Origin: Glaciecola sp048820975
GTDB taxonomy: Bacteria > Pseudomonadota > Gammaproteobacteria > Enterobacterales > Alteromonadaceae
Reading direction: 5' to 3'
Length of the DNA stretch: 64,000 nucleotides
Assembly: GCF_048820975.1 (NCBI RefSeq)
Contig: NZ_JBMEUF010000002.1
Location: 248,001 to 312,000 of the forward strand
Below are positions 26,702-35,239 of the stretch, piece by piece. The stretch's first letter is position 1. Every line of letters starts with the position of its first letter. Under the pieces are notes generated by a model. That model was given only the letters and a program-made list of their open reading frames with translations, did not search any database and was not told where the DNA came from. The position numbers were made by a program, and so were the translations under genes.

Positions 26702-28570
26702 CTAATTCCAGCCATCCTCTTCCATATCAATGGCAATCGTTGGGTCAATAGGCTCTGGGTTCAGGTCGGCTGATTGTAGATTCAGTACACCCGTTTCGCC
26801 CCAATGAGAACCTTGCAATAGCATGGTTTCTTTACTCCAGTGTGCACCTAATAAATCTACAATATTTTTACTCCAGTGAGCGCCTAACAAATTTAAACCT
26901 TTTCCTGCTGACCAATGTGCCCCTTGCAAACCAATCATAGCGTTCGACCAGTGACTGCCTTGTAGATTAAGAATTCCACCATTTAAGCTTTTAATATTCT
27001 GACTCAATACGCTCGAGCCCCAGTGTGAACCTTGCAAATCAAAAACACTGCCCTTCCAATGAGCTCCTTCTAAGCTAACTTCACTGTTTTGCCAAAAATC
27101 GCCCTCGCTTAGAAAAGTACCGTCATCAAGCTCAATGTAAGGTACACCATCGTTATCTACTCTGGCCGGGCCGCTAAAGTGGTTAGCGCCGGCAAGGTCT
27201 TCGTCAATATTTAGATTTGTGTTTGCGCAACCCGTTGCAATACTGGTTACCGCATCATATGCGTTAACTAGTCCGGCTCCTTGTTGAAATGGGCTGTAAC
27301 TCAATGTTTCGCCATTATTAGCCGCTTTTGCAGAGGCTATAATACGGCACTTCACGTCATCAGGTGAAATATATGGATCGCTTGATACAATAAGTGCCGC
27401 AATTCCAGCTACAACGGCAGATGCTTGAGAGGTACCCGAAATTTCAGTGTAGTTCTCACCCTTTTTGCTTAGTTTCATTGCCTTTCTAAAATATCTCTCG
27501 TCCATTTTAGACGCTATATTCGTGCCATAGGCAACGACTTCAGGTTTAATGAAACCTTCTACCGTAGGCCCCTTAGAAGAGAATGTTGCTATGCGATCAT
27601 CACTTAGGTCATATGGTGTTGAGGCATCAGTAACTGCGCCTACAGTTAGGATATAAGGATTATTACCAGGCACTGTAATACCAGCATCTTTGCCATTGTT
27701 ACCGGCAGAGCTCACAACTACCACACCAGCATCCCATAGTCGCATTACAGCTTGGTTGATTGGGTCATTCCAATAATGGCTATCAACGTCTGCACCCAAT
27801 GACATATTCAATACTTTTATTTTATATCTGTAGCGGTTGTTATAAACCCAGTTAAGTCCATCAAGAACCGTTGAATAGCTTGACTCACCATCACTATTAA
27901 AAGCTCTTACCGAAAGCACGTTCACATCGGGTGCGATACCGTTATAGTTACCTTCATCATCTTGTAGACTTGATGCAATAATCCCCGCAACATGTGTACC
28001 ATGACCATTTGTATCGTCATTGTAATAATAAGTTTTGCGACCACGAATCGCGTCATATTTTACCGCTACTCGCTGATATCCGCGCGTATCTTTAAAAAGA
28101 AACTGCCCAATTTTTCCGCCCATGTTGCTACCACTATCAATAATAGCAACGGTAACACCCTTACCCGTTACGCCTTTATCATGCAGAATATTTGCACCCG
28201 TTTGTTCCGCAATTAAATTATTAATTTGAAACTTTTTAAGCTGCTGTACAGCAACTTCATTCATACCCATGGTCATAACAGTTCTGTCATCTTGTACTCG
28301 TATACCGCCAATGGCTCTAATGGTGGCAACCTGAGAAGGCGTTAATATTGCGCTGACAGCGTTAATAATAGGAAACTCACGGCTAACATCCCCCCCAACA
28401 TTACTTACTACCGCATTTAAGTGGTTTGAGTTAGCACCTTGTAGAATATAAGATTTTGCAGGATCAGAAACATTAAGGTTGGTAGTGGCTTTTTCTTCAG
28501 TCGCGCTTTGCTGGCTATAATAAGCAAAGACAATAACTACGAAAACTACTAGGCTGCTTACGAACTTCAT
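26702..28570 (-). CDS. Secreted S8 (subtilisin-like) protease with C-terminal His-Trp repeats
   Basis: The 622-aa product has a signal peptide (about 1-20), an inhibitor-like propeptide (about 35-110) and a catalytic domain (about 130-440). The triad is Asp145 (AIIDSGS), His190 (NGHGTHVAG) and Ser381 (ISGTSQASA, where GTSMA is more common), with the oxyanion region VVSSAGNNG. Residues 499-590 hold seven copies of a ~12-residue unit around L-x-G-[AS]-H-W, followed by an acidic tail ending EEDGWN. The enzyme should digest extracellular or periplasmic protein. It is divergent from the GspC-like gene and monocistronic. Repeat function is unknown; it may be a binding or surface-retention module. 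No PPC or autotransporter domain is seen. Confidence 0.9.
   Translation of the reverse strand: MKFVSSLVVFVVIVFAYYSQQSATEEKATTNLNVSDPAKSYILQGANSNHLNAVVSNVGGDVSREFPIINAVSAILTPSQVATIRAIGGIRVQDDRTVMTMGMNEVAVQQLKKFQINNLIAEQTGANILHDKGVTGKGVTVAIIDSGSNMGGKIGQFLFKDTRGYQRVAVKYDAIRGRKTYYYNDDTNGHGTHVAGIIASSLQDDEGNYNGIAPDVNVLSVRAFNSDGESSYSTVLDGLNWVYNNRYRYKIKVLNMSLGADVDSHYWNDPINQAVMRLWDAGVVVVSSAGNNGKDAGITVPGNNPYILTVGAVTDASTPYDLSDDRIATFSSKGPTVEGFIKPEVVAYGTNIASKMDERYFRKAMKLSKKGENYTEISGTSQASAVVAGIAALIVSSDPYISPDDVKCRIIASAKAANNGETLSYSPFQQGAGLVNAYDAVTSIATGCANTNLNIDEDLAGANHFSGPARVDNDGVPYIELDDGTFLSEGDFWQNSEVSLEGAHWKGSVFDLQGSHWGSSVLSQNIKSLNGGILNLQGSHWSNAMIGLQGAHWSAGKGLNLLGAHWSKNIVDLLGAHWSKETMLLQGSHWGETGVLNLQSADLNPEPIDPTIAIDMEEDGWN
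26801..27076 (-). repeat. Seven His-Trp repeats coding region (L-x-G-[AS]-H-W)
   Basis: The protein units begin LEGAHW, LQGSHW, LQGSHW, LQGAHW, LLGAHW, LLGAHW and LQGSHW. Spacing is 12-13 residues except for one double-length unit whose second half (SLNGGILN) looks like a decayed copy. The DNA copies are diverged, so this is an old repeat kept by selection at the protein level. Confidence 0.85.
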
Positions 28571-28884
28571 TTAACTACCTCAATACATCATTGGACTCTA
28601 TTCTGAATCTCCTATTAGCATTAAACATGCCAGAATTTTTTAAATCATAAACCGTTGATTAAGAATGACTTTATTTGGGTCACAGTGTTTCAGAAGTCAT
28701 CACTTAACAATTGAACAATTCAGTTTTTAACTTAAGTATTCTATTAAATAAATGAACAGTGCTAATTTTAATTTTTAAAAAATGAACTGCGCATTACCTT
28801 AACGAACATTGACTTGAGAAAATTATCATTAAGCCGATAACCCCTAACAAATGAATCACTTATTTAAGGTCTAAATGTTTTTAT
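28571..28884. other. AT-rich divergent intergenic region (314 bases)
   Basis: This gap lies between the divergently read subtilase and GspC-like genes. It is very AT-rich with several runs of A and T and must contain both promoters. I cannot pick out one convincing hexamer pair. No inverted repeat long enough to call an operator, and no small gene, was seen. Confidence 0.55.
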
Positions 28885-29700
28885 ATGCGCTTTAATTACA
28901 CGAGTATATTATTAGTCTTGCTAGCAATCAGCGTAATTTATTCGGTAAGCGTGATGGTATTAGAAAACGATACATATAAGGAATCTGCTATTCCTAATAT
29001 TGGAGAGCAATATGGTAAGACGGATGATTCACCCTCAACATCGCACTCTGATCAAATGCGCTCTGCAGTGGTATCAGCAAATAGCAGTGCACACAAACCC
29101 GTATCATCAAACATCAACAAGAAGTCTTTACCTCAATTTATGTTAGTAGGTTTGTATATTGATGCTGTTGAAACCCGATCATTGGCACTTATTTCATTTA
29201 AAGGCGAGCTATATGAGTATTCATTAGGCGATTACATCTTAAATACGCATATGCAGTTAAACGCCATACAAAGTAATGCAATTGAAGTTAAATTTAACGA
29301 TCAAATTTATATAATTGAACTTACCGAACCTAATTTACTAAAAGATAAAATGCCCAGTGAAATTAAGACTCGAGAAGAATTGCTAAATATGACACCTCAA
29401 GAAATAGGCTCTCGCCCACGTATTATTGAGCACTTGGCTATTTTGATTCCTACGCCATTTATAGCTGATGGTGTACTGGTGAAGCCTGGCCTCAACCCTG
29501 CTTTGTTTGCGCAGGCAGGCTTTCAGGAAGATGATGTGCTTAAAACTATAAACGGCAAAAGTGTAACGGTTGAAAATGAATTTGAACTGATAAAAGAAGA
29601 GTTAAAAATGGCGCATACACTAGAGTTTACGGTAATGCGAAAAGGTCGAATGATAACGCTTTATCTTGATATTCCCTCAGAGGCGCTAAAAATAAAATAA
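28885..29700 (+). CDS. GspC-like type II secretion protein with PDZ domain (orphan)
   Basis: The 271-aa product has a single N-terminal membrane anchor (about 7-25), a Ser-rich linker (about 40-80), a GspC homology region (about 82-150: LVGLYIDAVETRSLALISFKG, EYSLGDYI) and a PDZ domain (about 180-268: VLVKPGLNPALFAQAGFQED, then DVLKTINGKSVT). GspC links the inner-membrane platform to the outer-membrane secretin of the type II secretion system. No other gsp gene adjoins it, and the MSHA genes are far away. It sits divergently from a secreted protease, a possible substrate. No clear ribosome-binding site precedes the ATG. It could instead be a membrane-anchored PDZ adaptor. Confidence 0.75.
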   Translation: MRFNYTSILLVLLAISVIYSVSVMVLENDTYKESAIPNIGEQYGKTDDSPSTSHSDQMRSAVVSANSSAHKPVSSNINKKSLPQFMLVGLYIDAVETRSLALISFKGELYEYSLGDYILNTHMQLNAIQSNAIEVKFNDQIYIIELTEPNLLKDKMPSEIKTREELLNMTPQEIGSRPRIIEHLAILIPTPFIADGVLVKPGLNPALFAQAGFQEDDVLKTINGKSVTVENEFELIKEELKMAHTLEFTVMRKGRMITLYLDIPSEALKIK

Positions 29701-29718
29701 ATCACAATTTAAGATAAT

Positions 29719-29750
29719 AAAAAAGGCGCTTATTACTAAGCGCCTTTTTT
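29719..29750. terminator. Bidirectional terminator between the gspC-like gene and the S10 operon
   Basis: AAAAAAGGCGCTTA (29719-29732), loop TTAC, TAAGCGCCTTTTTT (29737-29750): perfect arms with T-runs on both strands. It ends both the plus-strand gspC-like gene and the minus-strand ribosomal operon after rpsQ. Confidence 0.92.
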
Positions 29751-29784
29751 CATTTGCATATTATGCAGCTAGAAAAGCTTAAGT

Positions 29785-30042
29785 TTACACTCGTGCTTTT
29801 TCTAGTACGTCAACTAACATCCAAGTCTTAGACTTAGACAAAGGACGACATTCAGTGATAGACACTAAATCGCCTTCGTTGCAAACGTTAGCTTCGTCAT
29901 GTGCGTGTAACTTAGTAGAACGTTTAATAAACTTCCCATAAATAGGGTGTTTAACAAATCTTTCTACAACAACAGTAATGGTTTTATCCATTTTGTTGCT
30001 TGACACACGGCCTTGAACTGTACGAATTTTCTGTTCAGTCAT
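29785..30042 (-). CDS. rpsQ: 30S ribosomal protein S17
   Basis: The 85-aa product starts MTEQKIRTVQGRVSSNKMDK and contains the S17 signature (GDLVSITECRPLSKSKTW). It binds 16S rRNA early in 30S assembly. It is the last gene of the S10 operon and shares one base with the rpmC stop (TAATG). It is followed by a terminator instead of the spc operon found in enterics. Confidence 0.98.
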   Translation of the reverse strand: MTEQKIRTVQGRVSSNKMDKTITVVVERFVKHPIYGKFIKRSTKLHAHDEANVCNEGDLVSITECRPLSKSKTWMLVDVLEKARV

Positions 30043-30233
30043 TATTTATCAGCCTTTTGAGTCATGATTGTTTTTACACGTGCGATGCTACGACGTACTG
30101 TTTTAAGTTGGTCAGTTTTTTCGAGTTGACCGGTAGCGTGTTGCATACGTAAATTAAACTGCTCGCGAAGCAAGTTAGTTAATTCAGTATTCAACTCTTC
30201 TACACTTTTTTCTCTCAGTTCAGTCGTGTTCAT
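30042..30233 (-). CDS. rpmC: 50S ribosomal protein L29
   Basis: The 63-aa product is an L29 helical hairpin (ELREKSVEELNTELTNLLRE, then KTVRRSIARVKTI). It lies near the peptide exit of the 50S subunit. It overlaps rplP and rpsQ by single bases, indicating translational coupling. Confidence 0.98.
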   Translation of the reverse strand: MNTTELREKSVEELNTELTNLLREQFNLRMQHATGQLEKTDQLKTVRRSIARVKTIMTQKADK

Positions 30234-30646
30234 TACATCACCGTCCGAGTTACAAAGGTTGTCTTAAATGGTAACTTTGCAGCTGCTAAAGCAAAAGCTT
30301 CACGTGCAAGTTCCTCTGGCACACCTTCCATCTCGTATAAAACGCGTCCTGGTTGAATTTGGCAAACCCAGTATTCTACGTTACCTTTACCTTTACCTTG
30401 ACGCACTTCTAGAGGCTTCTCAGTAATTGGTTTATCAGGAAACACACGGATCCAAATTTTACCTTGACGTTTTACATGACGAGTCATGGCACGACGTGCT
30501 GCTTCAATTTGGCGAGCGGTCATACGACCACGACCAATAGCTTTTAGGCCATAGGTGCCGAAGCTTACTTTACCACCGGCAATAGCAAGTCCACGGTTAC
30601 GACCTTTATGCATTTTACGAAATTTCGTACGCTTTGGTTGTAACAT
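30233..30646 (-). CDS. rplP: 50S ribosomal protein L16
   Basis: The 137-aa product has the L16 start MLQPKRTKFRKMHKGRNRG and the RIWIRVFPDKPIT-like block (here KIWIRVFPDKPIT). It organises the A-site side of the peptidyl-transferase centre. It begins 2 nt after rpsC. Confidence 0.98.
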   Translation of the reverse strand: MLQPKRTKFRKMHKGRNRGLAIAGGKVSFGTYGLKAIGRGRMTARQIEAARRAMTRHVKRQGKIWIRVFPDKPITEKPLEVRQGKGKGNVEYWVCQIQPGRVLYEMEGVPEELAREAFALAAAKLPFKTTFVTRTVM

Positions 30647-30648
30647 GA

Positions 30649-31350
30649 TTAGCCCTCTCGCTTAGTGTTGCGGCCTTTCTTTTTAGGTGCTGGTGCTGGT
30701 TGTTCTTGCACTAATGGCAATCCACCAAGAACCTCACCTTTAAAGATCCAAACCTTAACACCAATGATTCCGTAAGTAGTTAACGCTTCTGATGTTGCAT
30801 AATCAATATCAGCACGGAATGTATGCAAAGGTACACGACCTTCACGATACCATTCAGAGCGAGCGATTTCTGCGCCACCTAAACGACCACTTACTTCAAC
30901 CTTGATACCTAAAGCACCTAAACGCATTGCATTTTGTACTGCACGCTTCATAGCGCGACGGAACATAACACGACGTTCTAACTGGCTAGAGATAGAATCT
31001 CCAACTAGCTGTGCATCTAGCTCAGGTTTACGAACTTCGGCAATATTCACCTGTGCTGGCACGCCAGCAAGCTTGGTGATGTGATTACGTAGCTTTTCTA
31101 CATCTTCACCTTTTTTACCGATTACTACACCAGGGCGAGCAGTGTGTACAGTGACACGTATGCTTTTAGCTGGGCGTTCGATTACGATTTTAGAAAGTGA
31201 CGCATTTTTAAGTTCTTTTGTCAGATACTGACGAACTTGATGGTCACTGTATAAGTTATCGGCATATTCTGCTGTATTAGCGTACCAAGTAGAGTTCCAT
31301 GGTTTGCTGATACCCAGGCGTATACCGGTAGGATGAACCTTCTGTCCCAT
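30649..31350 (-). CDS. rpsC: 30S ribosomal protein S3
   Basis: The 233-aa product has the S3 start MGQKVHPTGIRLGISKPWNS, a KH domain with VVIGKKGEDVEKLR and a C-terminal domain with GRLGGAEIARSEWYREGRVPL-type sequence. It takes part in the mRNA entry channel. The length equals that of E. coli S3. The basic tail ends KKKGRNTKREG. Confidence 0.98.
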   Translation of the reverse strand: MGQKVHPTGIRLGISKPWNSTWYANTAEYADNLYSDHQVRQYLTKELKNASLSKIVIERPAKSIRVTVHTARPGVVIGKKGEDVEKLRNHITKLAGVPAQVNIAEVRKPELDAQLVGDSISSQLERRVMFRRAMKRAVQNAMRLGALGIKVEVSGRLGGAEIARSEWYREGRVPLHTFRADIDYATSEALTTYGIIGVKVWIFKGEVLGGLPLVQEQPAPAPKKKGRNTKREG

Positions 31351-31359
31351 TATCTACTC

Positions 31360-31692
31360 CTAGTTATCCGCCACAACCACAGTTATGTGACTGCTACGCT
31401 TAAAAATACGATCAGCACGGCCTTTAGCACGTGTCTTAATACGCTTCATAGTTGGGCCTTCATCAACAAAGATTTTAGCTACTGACAATTCGTCAATATC
31501 TGCGCCTTCGTTGTTTTCAGCATTAGCGATCGCTGACTCAAGAACTTTCTTGACTAGCGCTGCGCTTTTCTTTGGGCTGTAAGCCAGCACTTCAAGTGCT
31601 TTCTCAACGTGTAACCCGCGAATCTGATCTGCTACCAAGCGTGCTTTTTGCGGCGACGTACGAGCAAAACGGTGTTTAGCTAAAGCTTCCAT
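31360..31692 (-). CDS. rplV: 50S ribosomal protein L22
   Basis: The 110-aa product has the L22 core (ARTSPQKARLVADQIRG, then KKVLESAIANAENN) and the C-terminal MKRIKTRAKGRADRI hairpin that lines the peptide exit tunnel. Spacing to rpsC and rpsS is about 10 nt on each side. Confidence 0.98.
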   Translation of the reverse strand: MEALAKHRFARTSPQKARLVADQIRGLHVEKALEVLAYSPKKSAALVKKVLESAIANAENNEGADIDELSVAKIFVDEGPTMKRIKTRAKGRADRIFKRSSHITVVVADN

Positions 31693-31703
31693 TTTTATCT
31701 CCC

Positions 31704-31979
31704 TTATCGTTTCGCTTTCTTATCTGCGACATGGCCGCGATAAGTACGCGTTGGAGCAAATTCGCCCAACTTATGGCCAACCATCTCGTCACTGACAAAT
31801 ACAGGAACGTGTTGGCGACCGTTATGGACTGCAATGGTTAAGCCGATCATATCAGGGCTTATCATGGAGCGACGTGACCAAGTTTTAATTGGTTTCTTGT
31901 CGCCCTTTTCCAATGCAGCTTCTACCTTCTTCAGCAAGTGCAGGTCAATAAAAGGACCTTTCTTGAGAGAACGTGGCAT
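31704..31979 (-). CDS. rpsS: 30S ribosomal protein S19
   Basis: The 91-aa product has the S19 start MPRSLKKGPFIDLHLLKKVE and the block IGLTIAVHNGRQHVPVFVSD. It lies in the 30S head and contacts S13 and tRNA. It lies between rplB and rplV as in the usual operon order. Confidence 0.98.
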   Translation of the reverse strand: MPRSLKKGPFIDLHLLKKVEAALEKGDKKPIKTWSRRSMISPDMIGLTIAVHNGRQHVPVFVSDEMVGHKLGEFAPTRTYRGHVADKKAKR

Positions 31980-31994
31980 GGTGAATCCTCGCTT

Positions 31995-32819
31995 TTACTT
32001 GTTACGACGACGTACGATAAGTTTATCGGTACGCTTATTACTTCGGGTTTTCTTACCTTTCGTAGGAACACCCCAAGGGCTTACTGGATGACGACCACCA
32101 GATGTACGACCTTCACCACCACCGTGTGGGTGATCAACCGGGTTCATGGCAACACCACGAACAGTTGGGCGAATTCCGCGCCAGCGGTTTGCACCGGCTT
32201 TACCTAGTGAACGAAGCATATGCTCAGAGTTACCCACTTCACCGATAGTTGCACGGCAGTCAGATAAAACTCTACGCACTTCACCCGAACGCAAACGTAA
32301 AGTCACATAAGTTCCTTCACGCGCTAAGATTTGTGCATAAGCACCAGCAGAACGTGCAATTTGAGCACCTTTGCCTGGCTTCATTTCGATCGCATGCACT
32401 GTTGTACCAACCGGCATGTTACGCATTGGCATAGCGTTACCTGCTTTGATTGGAGCATCAGCACCAGATTGGATTGCATCGCCTGCTTTAGCACCTTTAG
32501 GCGCAAGCATATAACGACGCTCACCGTCTGCATAAAGCACAAGTGCAATGTTCGCAGAGCGGTTTGGATCGTATTCTAAACGCTCAATTTTAGCTGGAAT
32601 GCCATCTTTGTTGCGTTTAAAGTCAATTACACGGTAATGATTCTTATGACCACCACCAATGTGACGAACGGTAATACGACCGTTGTTGTTACGTCCACCA
32701 GACTTGCTGTTTTTTTCTAGTAAAGGTGCGTAAGGCGCTCCTTTATGTAGATCAGGGTTGATTACCTGAACAACATGACGACGACCAGCAGAGGTTGGTT
32801 TAGCTTTTAATAATGGCAT
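31995..32819 (-). CDS. rplB: 50S ribosomal protein L2
   Basis: The 274-aa product carries the L2 signature GVAMNPVDHPHGGGEGRT, including the conserved His needed for peptidyl transfer, and the RGHxNxYRxxDFKR-like block (GGHKNHYRVIDFKRNKDGI). Its length is one residue more than the E. coli protein. Confidence 0.98.
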   Translation of the reverse strand: MPLLKAKPTSAGRRHVVQVINPDLHKGAPYAPLLEKNSKSGGRNNNGRITVRHIGGGHKNHYRVIDFKRNKDGIPAKIERLEYDPNRSANIALVLYADGERRYMLAPKGAKAGDAIQSGADAPIKAGNAMPMRNMPVGTTVHAIEMKPGKGAQIARSAGAYAQILAREGTYVTLRLRSGEVRRVLSDCRATIGEVGNSEHMLRSLGKAGANRWRGIRPTVRGVAMNPVDHPHGGGEGRTSGGRHPVSPWGVPTKGKKTRSNKRTDKLIVRRRNK

Positions 32820-32830
32820 TTCAAATCCCC

Positions 32831-33130
32831 TTATTCAGCCGCATCGACGAAGTCGATGTCTTGACCTTCTTTAAGCACAACATATGCTTTTTTCCAGTCG
32901 CTGCGTTTGCCGAAAGAAGCACCATGGCGCTTAACTTTACCCTTTACGTTTACAGTACGCACGCCCTGTACTTCAACTTCGAAAAGTTTCTCTACAGCAG
33001 CTGAAATTTCAGCTTTAGTGGCGTTTTTAAGTACTTTAAAAACGAAAGTGTTGTTAGTTTCAGCTGCTAATGTAGCTTTCTCAGAAACATGAGGTGCTAG
33101 AAGCACTTTTAATAAACGTTGTTCGTTCAT
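32831..33130 (-). CDS. rplW: 50S ribosomal protein L23
   Basis: The 99-aa product contains the L23 core (LLAPHVSEKATL, then VEVQGVRTVNVKGKVKRHG). It forms the docking site for trigger factor and SRP at the tunnel exit. It overlaps rplD by 4 bp (ATGA). Confidence 0.97.
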   Translation of the reverse strand: MNEQRLLKVLLAPHVSEKATLAAETNNTFVFKVLKNATKAEISAAVEKLFEVEVQGVRTVNVKGKVKRHGASFGKRSDWKKAYVVLKEGQDIDFVDAAE

Positions 33131-33732
33131 GCTAAAGCCTCCTCAAGTTGTTTCACGGCGTCAGCTGTCATTAATACTTTATCGAAAGCGATAAGGCTAA
33201 CAGGGTCGATGCCTTGAACGTCACGAGCGTCAACTTTGTAAAGGTTACGTGAAGCTAAGAACAAGTTCTCGTCTAGCTCTGCGGTAACAATCAATACATC
33301 TTTAAGCTCTAGTTCGTTTAGCTTAGCAATAAGTTCCTTAGTTTTAGGAGCTTCAACGCTAAACTTCTCAACCACGATTAAGCGGTCTTGACGTACCAAT
33401 TCTGAAAGGATGCTTTTTAGAGCACCACGGTACATCTTTTTATTTACTTTTTGATCAAAGTCACGAGGCTTCGCAGCAAATGCACGACCACCACCAACCC
33501 AAATTGGGCTTCGGATAGTACCAGCACGAGCACGGCCAGTGCCTTTTTGACGCCATGGCTTCTTACCGCCACCACGTACTTCTGATCTAGTTTTTTGTGC
33601 TTTAGTACCTTGACGAGCACCTGCACCAAAGGCTACTACAACCTGGTGTACAAGAGCTTCGTTAAACTCACGACCAAAAGTGGCGTCTGATACTTCAAGA
33701 GCGCTATTTGCGTCTTTCAATGTTAATTCCAT
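33127..33732 (-). CDS. rplD: 50S ribosomal protein L4
   Basis: The 201-aa product, the same length as in E. coli, has the tunnel-lining loop with GGGKKPWRQKGTGRARAGT and IRSPIWVGGG. In E. coli, free L4 also represses its own operon through the S10 leader at transcription and translation. A leader of suitable length is present here, so the same control is possible but not shown. Confidence 0.98.
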   Translation of the reverse strand: MELTLKDANSALEVSDATFGREFNEALVHQVVVAFGAGARQGTKAQKTRSEVRGGGKKPWRQKGTGRARAGTIRSPIWVGGGRAFAAKPRDFDQKVNKKMYRGALKSILSELVRQDRLIVVEKFSVEAPKTKELIAKLNELELKDVLIVTAELDENLFLASRNLYKVDARDVQGIDPVSLIAFDKVLMTADAVKQLEEALA

Positions 33733-33746
33733 CAGTTCACTCCCAG

Positions 33747-34385
33747 TTACGCTTTAACAGCTGGTAGTACGATTACATCGCCACCAGTTGCGCCAGGTAC
33801 GGCACCTTTGATTAATAAAAGGTTGTTTTCAGCATCTACACGTACAAGTTCTAAAGATTGAGTGGTGATACGCTTGTTACCAAGCTGACCAGCCATTTTC
33901 TTACCTTTAAATACTTTACCTGGTGATTGGTTTTGACCAATTGAACCAGGTGCACGGTGAGATAGTGAGTTACCGTGTGTATTACGTTGGTGACTAAAGT
34001 TCCAACGTTTAATTCCACCGGCAAAACCTTTACCTTTTGATGTGCCTGCGACATCTACTTTCTTAGTGTCGTTGAAGATTTCAACAGTTAATTCACTGCC
34101 CACTTCAATATCAGCACCCTCGTCTCCTGCAAGACGGAATTCCCACAAACCACGACCAGCTTCTACGCCAGCTTTAGCAAAATGACCTGCTGCAGCTTTA
34201 TTTACGCGGTTAGCTTTTTTGGTGCCTGCGGTAACCTGTAGTGCACGATAACCGTCTGTGTCATCAGTACGTAACTGAGTCACTCGGTTAGGGGTCGCTT
34301 CGATAACAGTCACTGGAATAGAAACGCCATCTTCTGTGAAGATGCGAGTCATACCCACTTTACGACCGATAAGACCAATCGACAT
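33747..34385 (-). CDS. rplC: 50S ribosomal protein L3
   Basis: The 212-aa product starts MSIGLIGRKVGMTRIFTEDG and contains the loop GNSLSHRAPGSIGQNQSPGKVFKGKKM, with the Gln that is methylated by PrmB in E. coli. It initiates 50S assembly. It is second in the operon, 18 nt after rpsJ. Confidence 0.98.
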   Translation of the reverse strand: MSIGLIGRKVGMTRIFTEDGVSIPVTVIEATPNRVTQLRTDDTDGYRALQVTAGTKKANRVNKAAAGHFAKAGVEAGRGLWEFRLAGDEGADIEVGSELTVEIFNDTKKVDVAGTSKGKGFAGGIKRWNFSHQRNTHGNSLSHRAPGSIGQNQSPGKVFKGKKMAGQLGNKRITTQSLELVRVDAENNLLLIKGAVPGATGGDVIVLPAVKA

Positions 34386-34403
34386 TGTTATTACCCTCTT
34401 TTA

Positions 34404-34715
34404 TTAGCCTAGGCTGATTTGAACATCAACGCCCGCTGCTAAGTCCAATCTCATCAAAGCATCAACTGTTTTATCAGTTGGTTCAATGATATCTACTAAA
34501 CGCTTGTGTGTGCGGATTTCGTACTGGTCTCGCGCGTCTTTATTTACGTGCGGTGACGTTAATACAGTGTAACGCTCTTTGCGTGTAGGTAATGGAATAG
34601 GACCACTAACTTGCGCGCCGGTACGCTTAGCTGTTTCAACGATTTCCGCTGTAGACTGATCAATCAATTTATGATCAAACGCTTTCAAACGAATACGAAT
34701 TCTTTGATTTGGCAT
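34404..34715 (-). CDS. rpsJ: 30S ribosomal protein S10
   Basis: The 103-aa product starts MPNQRIRIRLKAFDHKLIDQ and has the SGPIPLPTRKERYTVLTSPHVNKDARDQYEIRTHKRL core shared with NusE. It acts in the 30S head and, with NusB, in transcription antitermination. It is the first gene of the operon, behind a leader of about 260 nt. tufA, fusA, rpsG and rpsL are not upstream. Confidence 0.98.
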   Translation of the reverse strand: MPNQRIRIRLKAFDHKLIDQSTAEIVETAKRTGAQVSGPIPLPTRKERYTVLTSPHVNKDARDQYEIRTHKRLVDIIEPTDKTVDALMRLDLAAGVDVQISLG

Positions 34716-34977
34716 CGATTAAGCTCCAATCGAAAGAACAAAAAAATTCACCTTTTCTGCCCCTTATTGCCTTTCTAAATAAAGACGGGAGAAAAGATGT
34801 GCGTAAACCAATGATTCCTTATTGGAATCTTGTTCATTGTTAGTGCTTTACATTGAAACCAATTTACATTGGCTCAGGTGGTAATAACTAAAGAAGCATA
34901 AAGCTCGTTGACCTAGAATATTACCCACTAAATCATGTCTAGTTGCGAACAAAGTAACTGTTTGCATCTGACAGTGG
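34716..34977 (-). promoter_or_regulatory. S10 operon leader RNA
   Basis: From the predicted start near 34977 to rpsJ there are about 260 nt, longer than the roughly 170-nt E. coli S10 leader. Hairpin-forming parts include GATTCC/GGAATC (34813-34829) and a CCAA/TTGG stem near 34858-34871. Gammaproteobacterial S10 leaders are targets of L4 autoregulation. I could not align a specific L4 hairpin by eye, so the regulatory claim is inference. Confidence 0.5.
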
Positions 34978-34983
34978 GCGCGA

Positions 34984-35011
34984 ATTATACATGTACAAAT
35001 AATAAACGCAA
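34984..35011 (-). promoter_or_regulatory. S10 operon promoter
   Basis: On the minus strand TTGCGT (35011-35006), a 16-nt spacer and a perfect TATAAT (34989-34984) are followed by the GC-rich discriminator TCGCGCCC. GC-rich discriminators are typical of promoters for translation genes under ppGpp/DksA control. The remaining 230 bases to the GAF-GspE gene (35012-35239) hold only its own undefined promoter. Confidence 0.8.
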
Positions 35012-35239
35012 GGGCTAATGTACTAAAACCCTCGAAAAACCCGTTATAAATACAAAATCCAACTTTTCATAAATACGCTCTTATGTACAGCAGTAATGTT
35101 AGGCAACTTGCGGTTTACTATAAAAGGTGTAGCGATGTGCGTAATCTAGTTCAATACGCATAGCGACTAATGGTTATGTTTTTTTGACTAAAGCCGATAT
35201 TAACCGATAAGCGTTTTTTCAGTTGAGTAGTAAATTTAT

